Shown: positions 1 through 6,796, numbered from the stretch's first letter. The stretch is 8,438 bases of DNA from an uncultured Lachnospiraceae bacterium (GCA_945827765.1 CALZPS010000053.1:1-8438); one strand, 5' to 3'. Program-made: numbers and translations. The notes: a model not told the origin generated them from the letters alone.

Positions 1-47
1 CTACACAAGGAGTATCGTCGGCAGCGTCAGATGTGTATAAGAGACAG
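1..47 (+). other. Illumina Nextera i5-side adapter (not biological)
   Basis: This is library-preparation sequence, not genome. In order it shows the end of the P5 oligo (CTACAC, 1-6), an 8-base index AAGGAGTA (7-14), the Nextera read-1 segment TCGTCGGCAGCGTC (15-28) and the 19-base Tn5 mosaic end (29-47, ending GAGACAG). The mosaic end is the synthetic transposase end used in tagmentation, so no natural transposon should be called here. Genomic sequence begins at about 48. The cut removes the 5' part of the T-box leader and the operon promoter. Confidence 0.98.
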
Positions 48-193
48 CGTTACATGCAAAGAGAGGAACCCTAATCACTTAGCGATGCCGAAGACAGAGA
101 TTAGTGATTTTTGAGGGTTCAATGCGGGTGGTACCGCGGATATTAATTGATTAATTTCCGTCCCGGGATGCAAGTGCATCCCGGGACTTTTTT
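48..193 (+). promoter_or_regulatory. T-box riboswitch leader, 5'-truncated
   Basis: This is the 3' part of a T-box leader, an RNA that reads the charging state of a tRNA and controls transcription of the downstream charging operon. The T-box core GGGTGGTACCGCGG lies at 126-139. Before it is a long hairpin (arms about 66-79 and 103-120, pairing GAACCCT/AGGGTTC and AATCACT/AGTGATT) in the position usually taken by stem III. The antiterminator can be drawn: GGG 126-128 pairs with CCC 162-164, a 7-nt bulge 129-135 carries TGGT, and GCGG 136-139 pairs with CCGT 158-161. That fold uses bases needed by the terminator at 160-187, so the two are mutually exclusive. Stem I and its specifier codon lie beyond the contig end, so the sensed tRNA cannot be read. 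An aspartate/asparagine-type tRNA is inferred from the genes it precedes. Confidence 0.95.
160..193 (+). terminator. T-box-controlled intrinsic terminator
   Basis: A perfect 12-bp stem GTCCCGGGATGC / GCATCCCGGGAC (160-171 and 176-187) with an AAGT loop is followed by six T (188-193). It is a Rho-independent terminator ahead of the aspS operon. Its first bases (160-164) are also the 3' strand of the T-box antiterminator, which is how uncharged tRNA binding would permit read-through. The following 194-285 contains the aspS ribosome-binding site, and I see no convincing promoter there. Confidence 0.95.
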
Positions 194-285
194 CTGCCGG
201 TTCACCGTATAGTTGTTTCGACAGGGTAATAAAAACCAGTCATACGGGGTGTACAGGAAAGATAGAAAAGAAAGGGAGGAAAAAG

Positions 286-1617
286 ATGGATTATATTACA
301 GGTTTCAAAGAGAAAGATACAATGGAAATTAGTGAGTTGTTGGCAGAAGGTATGCTGGGGCGCACTGTAAAAGTCAACGGTGCTGTTCATGTAATCCGTG
401 ATATGGGAGAGATTGCTTTTATCATTCTCAGAAAACGGGAAGGGTTGCTGCAGGGAGTATATGAAGAAGGAATTACCCGGTTTGATTTGAAAGATTTACG
501 CGAGGGATTTACAGTAGAGATTACAGGAACCTTGGCAGAATCCGACAAAGCACCGAATGGAATTGAAATTCGTATCATAGAAATAAAAGTGCTCAGTGAA
601 CCGGCAGAGTCCATGCCGCTGCCCGTCAACAAATGGAAGATGCCGACATCGTTGGAGGCAAAACTCAATTATCGTCCGATTTCCCTGCGAAATATCAGGG
701 AGAGGGCAAAGTTCAAATTGCAGGAAGGAATTGTCCGCGGCTTTCGTGATTTCCTTTATGGGGAAGGATTTACCGAAATCCATACACCGAAAATCGGAGC
801 GAAGAGTGCTGAGGGAGGAGCGAACCTGTTCCGTCTGGAGTATTTCCACAGACCGGCTATCCTGCAGCAGAGTCCGCAGTTTTACAAACAGATGATGGTC
901 GGTGTGTACGACAGAGTGTTTGAGACAGCACCGGTATTTCGGGCAGAAAAACATAACACCAAACGACACCTTAATGAGTATACCAGTCTTGACTTTGAGA
1001 TGGGTTATATTGACGGATTTGAGGACATCATGGCAATGGAGACCGGATTTTTGCAGTATACGATGCAGCTGCTTGAGAAAGAGTATGCAAGAGAATTACA
1101 GATTCTGGGCATCACACTTCCGCGTACAGACGTGATTCCGGCGGTACGGTTTGATGAGATTAAACAGCTTGTCTCAGAGAAATATGAGCGGAAGATGAGA
1201 AATCCATTTGATTTAGAGCCGGAGGAAGAAGTATTGATCAGCCAATATGCAAAAGAAGAATGGGACGCGGATTTTATTTTTGTGACACATTATCCGTCGA
1301 AAAAACGCCCGTTCTATGCAATGGATGACCCGGAGGATACAAGATATACATTGAGTTTTGACTTGCTGTTCCGTGGAATGGAGATTACGACCGGCGGACA
1401 ACGTATTCATGATTATCACAAGCTGTTGGAAAAAATGGAAACCCGGGGAATGACAGAGGAAGGAATGGAGCAGTATTTAAGCGCATTTAAGTATGGAATG
1501 CCGCCTCACGGAGGGCTGGGCATCGGTATGGAGCGGCTGACAATGAAACTGGTTGGAGAAGACAATGTACGTGAGACAACACTGTTCCCGAGAGATTTGA
1601 GCAGGCTTGAACCATAA
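286..1617 (+). CDS. aspS: Archaeal-type aspartyl-tRNA synthetase, probably non-discriminating
   Basis: This 443-residue class IIb aminoacyl-tRNA synthetase is about the length of archaeal AspRS and much shorter than the roughly 590-residue bacterial form. An N-terminal OB-fold for anticodon binding covers about 25-105. The catalytic core follows. Motif 1 ends at Pro168 (EIHTPKI), and QSPQFYKQMM lies at 195-204. Motif 2 has the FRAE at 218-221 followed by HNTKRHLNEYTSLDFEMG, the AspRS version rather than the AsnRS one. Motif 3 GLGIGMERL ends near Arg417, and the C-terminus has TLFPRD. The ATG at 286 is chosen because AGGGAGG (273-279) sits 6 nt upstream. It attaches Asp to tRNA(Asp). Because it heads an operon with gatCAB, it probably also charges tRNA(Asn) for amidation, which is an inference. 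In the OB-fold motif GxVHxIRDxG, Ala33 stands where many archaeal AspRS have Trp. Expression is under the T-box at 48-193. Confidence 0.93.
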   Translation: MDYITGFKEKDTMEISELLAEGMLGRTVKVNGAVHVIRDMGEIAFIILRKREGLLQGVYEEGITRFDLKDLREGFTVEITGTLAESDKAPNGIEIRIIEIKVLSEPAESMPLPVNKWKMPTSLEAKLNYRPISLRNIRERAKFKLQEGIVRGFRDFLYGEGFTEIHTPKIGAKSAEGGANLFRLEYFHRPAILQQSPQFYKQMMVGVYDRVFETAPVFRAEKHNTKRHLNEYTSLDFEMGYIDGFEDIMAMETGFLQYTMQLLEKEYARELQILGITLPRTDVIPAVRFDEIKQLVSEKYERKMRNPFDLEPEEEVLISQYAKEEWDADFIFVTHYPSKKRPFYAMDDPEDTRYTLSFDLLFRGMEITTGGQRIHDYHKLLEKMETRGMTEEGMEQYLSAFKYGMPPHGGLGIGMERLTMKLVGEDNVRETTLFPRDLSRLEP

Positions 1618-1628
1618 GGTGGGAAGAA

Positions 1629-2660
1629 ATGTCAGAAAAGAATTGCTGTTATTTATGTGGAGGAAAACTAAATCAAGGGTACTGTCCGGCGTGTGGGCTC
1701 GACACGAACAGAAAGAACCGGATTCATTACAGGCTGAATGAGAGCAATGCCTCACGCAGGCTGGATGCCGGTGATGACAGAAGTCTGGAAAGGCAGAAAA
1801 AACGCAAAGAAAGGCAGCATCAGCATAAGCATTATACCGGCACTTCTGCGAAAACTACTGTTAACAGGAATGTCGGGATGCTCATCTGTGTTGTTTGTGT
1901 TTTTGTGATGGTGTTTATGTTTTTGGGAATTGTATTTGCATTTAATATTGACAGCAGTTACGAGCCTGAAGGAACTTATGAGTATGAAGATACAGAGTAT
2001 GATGCATACGAGTATGTGACGAAAGAACTTTCGGAGACCGGGGAAACGTTTCAGACGCATCTGACAGCCGGAGAATATGTGGTCGGGACACATTTGCCGG
2101 AAGGAAACTATACGGTGTATCTGATAGAAGGCTACGGTTCCATGAATGTAGATGACTATGAAAACAGTGTGTATCTTTGTGAATGGTTCGACGAAGATGA
2201 AGAGTATGACGGGTTGACAGAAATGGATGATGTACGTCTGTTTCAGGGGGCAAAAGTATCTGTTGATACGGGAGTGATACTTCTGTTTGAGACGGAGAAC
2301 GGGCAGACAGAGCAGATGTCGTTTATACAAAATCCACTGACGGACTCAGTGAAAATGAAAAAAGGAATGGTTTATGAAAGTGGAGTGGATTTTGAACCGG
2401 GTATATATGATGTCTCTGATTTTTCGGAGGATGGAGCATTGTATCATACATTTCCAAACAGTTTCTATGGAGTATATGAAGAGGAAGAGGAATATTATGA
2501 GCGCATTTTTTATCTGAATCACTCAGGGGGAGATGTGGCGTTTCAAAATCTCGTATTGCCGGAAGGTACAACCATCTGGTCGGACGAGGCGGATTATGTG
2601 TTGATGCCAAGTCCGAAGATTGGAACGACAGATTATGACGCATACTATGAATATGATTGA
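1629..2660 (+). CDS. Zinc-ribbon, single-pass membrane protein of unknown function
   Basis: I do not recognise this 343-residue protein as a named family. The layout is clear. A short N-terminal zinc ribbon has Cys7, Cys10, Cys19 and Cys22 (two CxxC pairs). A strongly basic stretch with a His/Gln-rich run follows (about 43-80). One hydrophobic helix spans about 82-105, then a long acidic, Tyr-rich C-terminal part. The positive-inside rule puts the zinc ribbon in the cytoplasm and residues about 107-343 outside. The outer part has two related glycine-tyrosine motifs, AGEYVVGTHLPEGNYTVYL (147-165) and EPGIYDV (256-262), of the sort seen in exported proteins with G-Y-x-V-G repeats. Tyr/Asp-rich segments flank it at 118-130 and 334-343. 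The start is supported by AAGGTGG (1616-1622), which overlaps the aspS stop codon 11 nt away, so translation is probably coupled to aspS. Its place between aspS and gatC implies co-expression with tRNA amidation genes but reveals no role. Confidence 0.85.
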   Translation: MSEKNCCYLCGGKLNQGYCPACGLDTNRKNRIHYRLNESNASRRLDAGDDRSLERQKKRKERQHQHKHYTGTSAKTTVNRNVGMLICVVCVFVMVFMFLGIVFAFNIDSSYEPEGTYEYEDTEYDAYEYVTKELSETGETFQTHLTAGEYVVGTHLPEGNYTVYLIEGYGSMNVDDYENSVYLCEWFDEDEEYDGLTEMDDVRLFQGAKVSVDTGVILLFETENGQTEQMSFIQNPLTDSVKMKKGMVYESGVDFEPGIYDVSDFSEDGALYHTFPNSFYGVYEEEEEYYERIFYLNHSGGDVAFQNLVLPEGTTIWSDEADYVLMPSPKIGTTDYDAYYEYD

Positions 2661-2684
2661 CAGGCAGAAAGGAGCAGCAAAAGC

Positions 2685-2978
2685 ATGGCGAACAAAATTT
2701 CAGATGAGACTATCGATTATGTAGGAATTTTGGCAAAGTTGGAGTTGTCGGCAAAGGAAAAAGAAGATGCGAAAGCCGACATGGAAAAGATGCTGGATTA
2801 CATTGACACCTTAAATGAACTGGATACGTCAGGCATCGAGCCGATGTCCCATGTATTTCCGGTGAATAATGTATTTCGCGAGGATGTGGTGACAAATGGT
2901 AACCAGATGAAGGATACCTTGGCAAATGCACCGCAGCGTAGTGGTGACAGTTTTAAAGTGCCAAAGACAATCGGATAG
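2685..2978 (+). CDS. gatC: Asp-tRNA(Asn)/Glu-tRNA(Gln) amidotransferase subunit C
   Basis: GatC is the small subunit that wraps between GatA and GatB and stabilises the amidotransferase. The 97-residue length is normal for the family. Recognisable parts are an N-terminal helical segment with LAKLELS (17-23), the run MLDYIDTLNELDTSGIEPM (36-54), NVFREDV (62-68) and the C-terminal APQRSGDSFKVPKTI (82-96), all hallmark GatC sequence. The ATG at 2685 follows AAAGGAG (2668-2674). It lies 24 nt after the membrane-protein gene and 17 nt before gatA, in the same operon. Confidence 0.97.
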   Translation: MANKISDETIDYVGILAKLELSAKEKEDAKADMEKMLDYIDTLNELDTSGIEPMSHVFPVNNVFREDVVTNGNQMKDTLANAPQRSGDSFKVPKTIG

Positions 2979-2995
2979 AAAGGCGGCAGAAAGAT

Positions 2996-4489
2996 ATGGA
3001 CATTTTAGGATTATCGGCAGTTGAGCTTGGCAAAAAAATCAAAGCAAAAGAAATTTCTGTGACGGATGCCACAAAAGCAGTGCTTGCACAGACTGCATCC
3101 GTGGAGCCTCATATAAACAGTTATGTGACGATAGATGAAAAAGGGGCGCTTGCGCAGGCAGAGGAAATTCAGAAGAAAATTGATAATGGAGAACTTGTCG
3201 GACCGCTGGCGGGAGTTCCGGCGGCAGTGAAAGATAATATGTGTATTAAGGGGCAGCTTACGACATGTGGTTCTAAGATCCTTTCGAACTTTAAACCGAC
3301 GTACACTGCGGAGGCAGTTTTGAATCTACAAAAAGCGGGAGCAGTCCTCATCGGAAAAACAAACATGGATGAGTTTGCCATGGGCAGTACGACGGAGACC
3401 TCCTACTATGGACCGACCATGAATCCGCATAATATGCGGCACGTTCCGGGAGGTTCGTCCGGCGGCTCCTGTGCGGCGGTGGCGGCACAGGAATGTTATT
3501 ACTCGCTGGGGTCTGACACCGGTGGTTCTATTCGCCAGCCGAGCTCATTTTGCGGCGTGGTAGGTATGAAACCGACTTATGGAACAGTATCACGTTATGG
3601 ACTGGTTGCCTATGGCTCATCACTTGACCAGATCGGACCCGTGACCAAGAATGTGACTGACTGTGCGGCGGTTTTGCAGACGATTGCCTCTTATGACAGC
3701 AAAGACAGCACTTCTGTGAAACGAGAGGACTATGATTTTATGCGTGCACTCACAGAGGATGTGAGGGGACTACGCATCGGTATTCCCAAGGATTATTTTA
3801 CCGAAGGATTGGATCGTGAGGTGGCAGATGCCATTTATGCGGCGGCAAAGGTACTAAAAGAGCAGGGAGCTGTGGTGGAAACCTTTGATTTGAGTCTTGT
3901 GCAGTATGCGATTCCGGCATATTATGTGATTGCTTCGGCGGAGGCCAGCTCCAATCTGGAGCGTTTTGACGGCGTAAAATATGGATACCGCACGGCAGAA
4001 TATGAGGGTCTGCATAATATGTACAAGAAGACCCGCTCAGAGGGATTCGGTGCAGAGGTAAAACGGCGGATTATGCTTGGTTCGTTTGTGCTTAGTTCTG
4101 GTTACTATGATGCATATTATCTGAAGGCACTGCGCACGAAAGCGTTGATTAAAGCGGCGTTTGACAAGGCATTTGAATCTTATGATATCATCCTTGCCCC
4201 GGCGGCACCTACGACAGCCCCGGAGCTTGGCAAGAGTTTGAGCGACCCAATGAAAATGTATCTGAGTGATATATATACCGTGTCTGTCAATCTGGCGGGG
4301 CTGCCGGGAATTTCGATTCCTGTCGGCAGAGCGAAAAATGGTCTGCCGATTGGGATGCAAATGATTGGCAATAGTTTTCAGGAGAAGACACTTCTGAGAG
4401 CGGCATACACGTATGAGTGTGCGACGGGTGGATGTTATGAACAGCCGGCACACATTCCGGCGGCAGATTTGGCAGGAAAGGAGGCGTAA
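2996..4489 (+). CDS. gatA: Asp-tRNA(Asn)/Glu-tRNA(Gln) amidotransferase subunit A (glutaminase)
   Basis: GatA is the amidase-signature subunit. It hydrolyses glutamine and passes ammonia through the complex to GatB. The catalytic Ser-cisSer-Lys triad is visible at the usual numbering: Lys79 (in AAVKDN), Ser154 (in PGGSSGGS) and Ser178 (in GSDTGGSIR). The following block QPSSFCGVVGMKPTYG and the YGLVAYGSSLDQIGP motif also match the family. At 497 residues it is slightly longer than the common 485, with the extra length mostly in the C-terminal tail. AAAGGCGG (2979-2986) directly after the gatC stop serves the ATG at 2996. Its 3' end contains the ribosome-binding site of gatB. Confidence 0.98.
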   Translation: MDILGLSAVELGKKIKAKEISVTDATKAVLAQTASVEPHINSYVTIDEKGALAQAEEIQKKIDNGELVGPLAGVPAAVKDNMCIKGQLTTCGSKILSNFKPTYTAEAVLNLQKAGAVLIGKTNMDEFAMGSTTETSYYGPTMNPHNMRHVPGGSSGGSCAAVAAQECYYSLGSDTGGSIRQPSSFCGVVGMKPTYGTVSRYGLVAYGSSLDQIGPVTKNVTDCAAVLQTIASYDSKDSTSVKREDYDFMRALTEDVRGLRIGIPKDYFTEGLDREVADAIYAAAKVLKEQGAVVETFDLSLVQYAIPAYYVIASAEASSNLERFDGVKYGYRTAEYEGLHNMYKKTRSEGFGAEVKRRIMLGSFVLSSGYYDAYYLKALRTKALIKAAFDKAFESYDIILAPAAPTTAPELGKSLSDPMKMYLSDIYTVSVNLAGLPGISIPVGRAKNGLPIGMQMIGNSFQEKTLLRAAYTYECATGGCYEQPAHIPAADLAGKEA

Positions 4490-4495
4490 GAGGCG

Positions 4496-5932
4496 ATGGC
4501 AAAACAATACGAAACAGTCATAGGACTGGAGGTTCATATCGAGCTGGCGACAAAAACAAAGATCTTTTGTGGCTGCAGCACGGAATTTGGCGGAGCACCG
4601 AATACGCATACCTGTCCGGTTTGTACCGGTATGCCCGGTTCCCTTCCGGTACTGAATAAACAGGTAGTAGACTATGCTTTGGCAATCGGGCTGGCGACCA
4701 ATTGTCAGATTACGCAGGTCTGCAAATTTGACCGCAAAAACTATTTTTACCCGGATAATCCGCAGAACTATCAGATTTCGCAGTTATATCTGCCGATTGC
4801 CCGCAATGGCTGGGTGGAAATCGAAACGAATGGCGGGAAAAAGAAAGTACGCATTCATGAGATGCATATGGAAGAAGATGCCGGGAAACTGGTACACGAC
4901 GAGTGGGATGATACCTCATTGGTGGATTATAACCGCAGCGGCGTACCGTTGGTGGAAATTGTCTCTGAGCCGGATATGCGTTCTGCGGAGGAAGTCATCG
5001 CTTATCTGGAGAAACTGCGTATGATTGTACAGTATCTGGGGGCATCTGATTGTAAATTGCAGGAAGGATCGATGCGTGCCGACGTCAATCTTTCGGTTCG
5101 TGAGGTGGGTTCAGATACATTCGGAACTCGTACAGAAATGAAAAACCTGAACTCCTTCAAGGCGATTACCCATGCCATCGAAGGGGAGCGGGAAAGACAG
5201 ATTGAACTGCTTGAAGAAGGAAAAGCGGTAGTGCAGGAGACACGCCGCTGGGACGACAATAAAGAGCATTCCTATGCGATGCGTTCGAAAGAGGATGCCA
5301 AGGATTACCGCTATTTCCCGGAACCGGATTTGGTGCCGATTGTCATCAGTGACGAGTGGATTACGCGGATTAAGAGTCAGCAGCCGGAGTTTCGTACCGA
5401 GAAACTGGAACGCTACAAGAGAGAATTTGATATTCCGGAATACGATGCAGGGTTATTGACTGAATCAAAGAAGATGGCGGATTTGTTTGAGGCGACGACA
5501 GCTATCTGCAAGAAACCGAAGAAGGTATCCAACTGGCTGATGGTGGAGACGATGCGTCTGTTAAAGGACAATAACATGGAACCGGAGGATTTGCGTTTCT
5601 CTCCGGAAAATCTGGCAAAACTGATTGACATGGCGGATGCCGGAACAATCAACAGTTCGGTTGCAAAAGAAGTGTTTGAACAGATTTTCCTGAATGATAC
5701 TGACCCGTTAGTCTATGTGGAAGAACATGGACTGAAGACAGTCAATGATGAAGGGGCGCTTAAAGAGACGCTTGAGAAAGTCATTGCTGCAAATCCTCAG
5801 GCAGTGGCAGATTACCGGGGCGGCAAGGAAAAAGCTCTCGGTGCTCTGGTCGGACAGACGATGAAAGCAATGAAAGGAAAGGCAAATCCGGGCATGGTCA
5901 ATGAAATGCTGAAAGAGATGCTGAAAGACTGA
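4496..5932 (+). CDS. gatB: Asp-tRNA(Asn)/Glu-tRNA(Gln) amidotransferase subunit B
   Basis: GatB binds the misacylated tRNA, activates the Asp or Glu side chain with ATP and amidates it using ammonia from GatA. This 478-residue protein is full length. The kinase-like cradle domain starts with ETVIGLEVHIEL. It includes a four-cysteine zinc site, Cys25, Cys27, Cys40 and Cys43 (CGC and CPVC), which some firmicute GatB proteins lack. Further family motifs are KNYFYPDNPQNYQISQ (81-96), HMEEDAGK (124-131), GSMRADVNLSVR (191-202), EMKNLNSF (214-221) and YRYFPEPDLVP (271-281). The C-terminus is the helical tail domain that contacts the tRNA, ending GMVNEMLKEMLKD. The start at 4496 is 6 nt after the gatA stop. 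Its Shine-Dalgarno AAAGGAGG (4477-4484) lies inside gatA, suggesting translational coupling. It is the last gene of the operon. Confidence 0.98.
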   Translation: MAKQYETVIGLEVHIELATKTKIFCGCSTEFGGAPNTHTCPVCTGMPGSLPVLNKQVVDYALAIGLATNCQITQVCKFDRKNYFYPDNPQNYQISQLYLPIARNGWVEIETNGGKKKVRIHEMHMEEDAGKLVHDEWDDTSLVDYNRSGVPLVEIVSEPDMRSAEEVIAYLEKLRMIVQYLGASDCKLQEGSMRADVNLSVREVGSDTFGTRTEMKNLNSFKAITHAIEGERERQIELLEEGKAVVQETRRWDDNKEHSYAMRSKEDAKDYRYFPEPDLVPIVISDEWITRIKSQQPEFRTEKLERYKREFDIPEYDAGLLTESKKMADLFEATTAICKKPKKVSNWLMVETMRLLKDNNMEPEDLRFSPENLAKLIDMADAGTINSSVAKEVFEQIFLNDTDPLVYVEEHGLKTVNDEGALKETLEKVIAANPQAVADYRGGKEKALGALVGQTMKAMKGKANPGMVNEMLKEMLKD

Positions 5933-5969
5933 CGAGCTATAAATGAGAATATCAGGATGAAATGAAAAT

Positions 5970-6011
5970 AAATCCGGCAGTGAGAGCTGATAAGCGTATC
6001 CTGCCGGATTT
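5970..6011. terminator. Likely bidirectional terminator after gatB
   Basis: Perfect 11-bp inverted repeat AAATCCGGCAG (5970-5980) / CTGCCGGATTT (6001-6011) with a 20-nt loop. It begins 38 bases after the gatB stop. On the plus strand it is followed only by a short TGTTT. On the minus strand, reading away from cotJC, it is followed by TATTTTCATTT, a better U-rich tract. Its place between convergent genes supports a terminator serving both, though the plus-strand U-tract is weak. Confidence 0.65.
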
Positions 6012-6017
6012 GTTTAG

Positions 6018-6035
6018 AACATAGTCAAATATGTT
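6018..6035. repeat. Small inverted repeat
   Basis: AACATA (6018-6023) and TATGTT (6030-6035) form a perfect 6-bp stem with a 6-nt loop. It lies between the terminator-like repeat and the large palindrome and could be the first part of a larger structured element. Alone it is short enough to be chance. Confidence 0.35.
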
Positions 6036-6042
6036 GAGCCAA

Positions 6043-6098
6043 GGGACCCATGGACATAAGAATACATGCTTGCATGTATTCTTATGTCTATGGGTCCC
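6043..6098. repeat. Long near-perfect palindrome (27-bp arms)
   Basis: The left arm 6043-6069 (starting GGGACCCATGGACAT) and right arm 6072-6098 (ending GTCTATGGGTCCC) are reverse complements with a single difference, G6052 opposite T6089. In RNA that is a G-U pair, so the hairpin would be fully paired. Only TT separates the arms. There is no U-tract on either side, so it is not a textbook intrinsic terminator. It carries no reading frame or transposase. It could be a dispersed palindromic repeat of the host genome, an extra barrier between convergent transcripts, or an RNase III-type processing site. Confidence 0.85.
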
Positions 6099-6100
6099 GC

Positions 6101-6156
6101 AAAACATGAGCAAGTAGCCATTTTTCGCAGAAAAATGCGCGGATTGCGAATGTTTT
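6101..6156. other. Multi-segment foldable intergenic stretch
   Basis: This stretch can fold into a stacked hairpin. AAAACAT (6101-6107) pairs with ATGTTTT (6150-6156). A symmetrical GA/GA internal loop (6108-6109 with 6148-6149) follows. Then GCAA (6110-6113) pairs with TTGC (6144-6147). After a larger internal loop, CATTTTT (6119-6125) pairs with AAAAATG (6131-6137), capped by CGCAG. It starts two bases after the large palindrome, so the two probably form one element. No expression evidence is available. The remaining intergenic bases to 6184 show nothing I recognise. Confidence 0.5.
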
Positions 6157-6184
6157 CGTCGATTTTGGGAGTGTGAAGCGTATA

Positions 6185-6793
6185 TCAGCGCTCCTGACGT
6201 ACATCAAATTCCGGATTAATTGCATAGAAATTCTTACTGTCGAGATGCTCCTGCACAATTCTCAAGCTTTCACCAAACCGTTGATAATGCACAATCTCTC
6301 TCTGACGAAGGAACCGAATCGGGTCGCAGATTTCCGGGTCATTCGTCAGCCGAAGAATATTGTCATATGTCGTGCGTGCTTTCTGCTCTGCTGCCATATC
6401 TTCATGTAGATCCGTAATCGGATCGCCTTTAGACTGAAGATAGGCTGCCGTCCACGGCGTTCCACTGGCAGCCTGTGGCCACAATGCCAGAGTGTGATCC
6501 ACATAATATTTGTCAAATCCGGATGCTTTCAACTCCTCCGGTGTCAAATTGCGGGTCAGCTGATGCACGATAGCACATATTATTTCAAGATGAGCCAATT
6601 CTTCTGTCCCTATATCTGTCAGAATCCCGGTCACTTCATTATAAGGCATCGTATATCTTTGTGCCAAATACCGCATGGATGCCGCCAATTCTCCGTCCGG
6701 GCCACCGAATTGAGTAATAATGACCTGTGCCAGTTTGGGATTTGTCTGTGTGATTTTTACCGGATACTGTAATCTTTTTTCATATAACCACAT
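6185..6793 (-). CDS. cotJC: Spore coat protein CotJC, manganese-catalase family
   Basis: This 202-residue spore-coat protein is a homologue of dimanganese catalase. It opens with the characteristic MWLYEKRLQYPVKI. Expected metal ligands can be placed on the ferritin-like fold: Glu35 (GPDGELAASM), Glu65 and His68 (GTEELAHLE), Glu136 (MAAEQKAR) and His169 (RQREIVHYQRF). It may therefore still break down hydrogen peroxide at the spore surface, but activity is inferred from residues only. The start at 6793 lies 3 nt after the cotJB stop, with an AAGGGGG site just upstream inside cotJB. It is the last gene of the cotJ operon and faces gatB across the hairpin-rich intergenic region. Confidence 0.96.
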   Translation of the reverse strand: MWLYEKRLQYPVKITQTNPKLAQVIITQFGGPDGELAASMRYLAQRYTMPYNEVTGILTDIGTEELAHLEIICAIVHQLTRNLTPEELKASGFDKYYVDHTLALWPQAASGTPWTAAYLQSKGDPITDLHEDMAAEQKARTTYDNILRLTNDPEICDPIRFLRQREIVHYQRFGESLRIVQEHLDSKNFYAINPEFDVRQER

Positions 6794-6796
6794 ACA

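Noticed and set aside
29..47. Tn5-like transposon end pair (29-47 and 8387-8405) suggesting a composite transposon
   Set aside because: The ends are the synthetic Nextera mosaic end joined to index and P5/P7 sequence; no transposase lies between them.
205..247. CCGTAT/ATACGG inverted repeat in the aspS leader
   Set aside because: Only 6 bp with a 31-nt loop; too weak to call a structure.
286..1617. Asparaginyl-tRNA synthetase (asnS) instead of AspRS
   Set aside because: The motif 2 loop HNTKRHLNEYTSLDFEMG and the C-terminal TLFPRD are of the archaeal AspRS type, and linkage to gatCAB fits indirect Asn-tRNA formation.
1752..2330. 192-codon open frame on the minus strand
   Set aside because: It is antisense to the zinc-ribbon membrane protein, which has a good ribosome site and coherent domain layout; no domain is visible in the antisense frame.
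4037..4609. 190-codon open frame on the minus strand
   Set aside because: It lies antisense to gatA/gatB, which are unmistakable on the plus strand; its Cys/Arg-rich composition is typical of a shadow frame and it has no ribosome site.
6043..6098. Insertion-sequence terminal repeats or a CRISPR repeat
   Set aside because: The arms are back to back with a 2-nt loop, there is no enclosed gene, and no direct repeat and spacer pattern occurs anywhere in the window.
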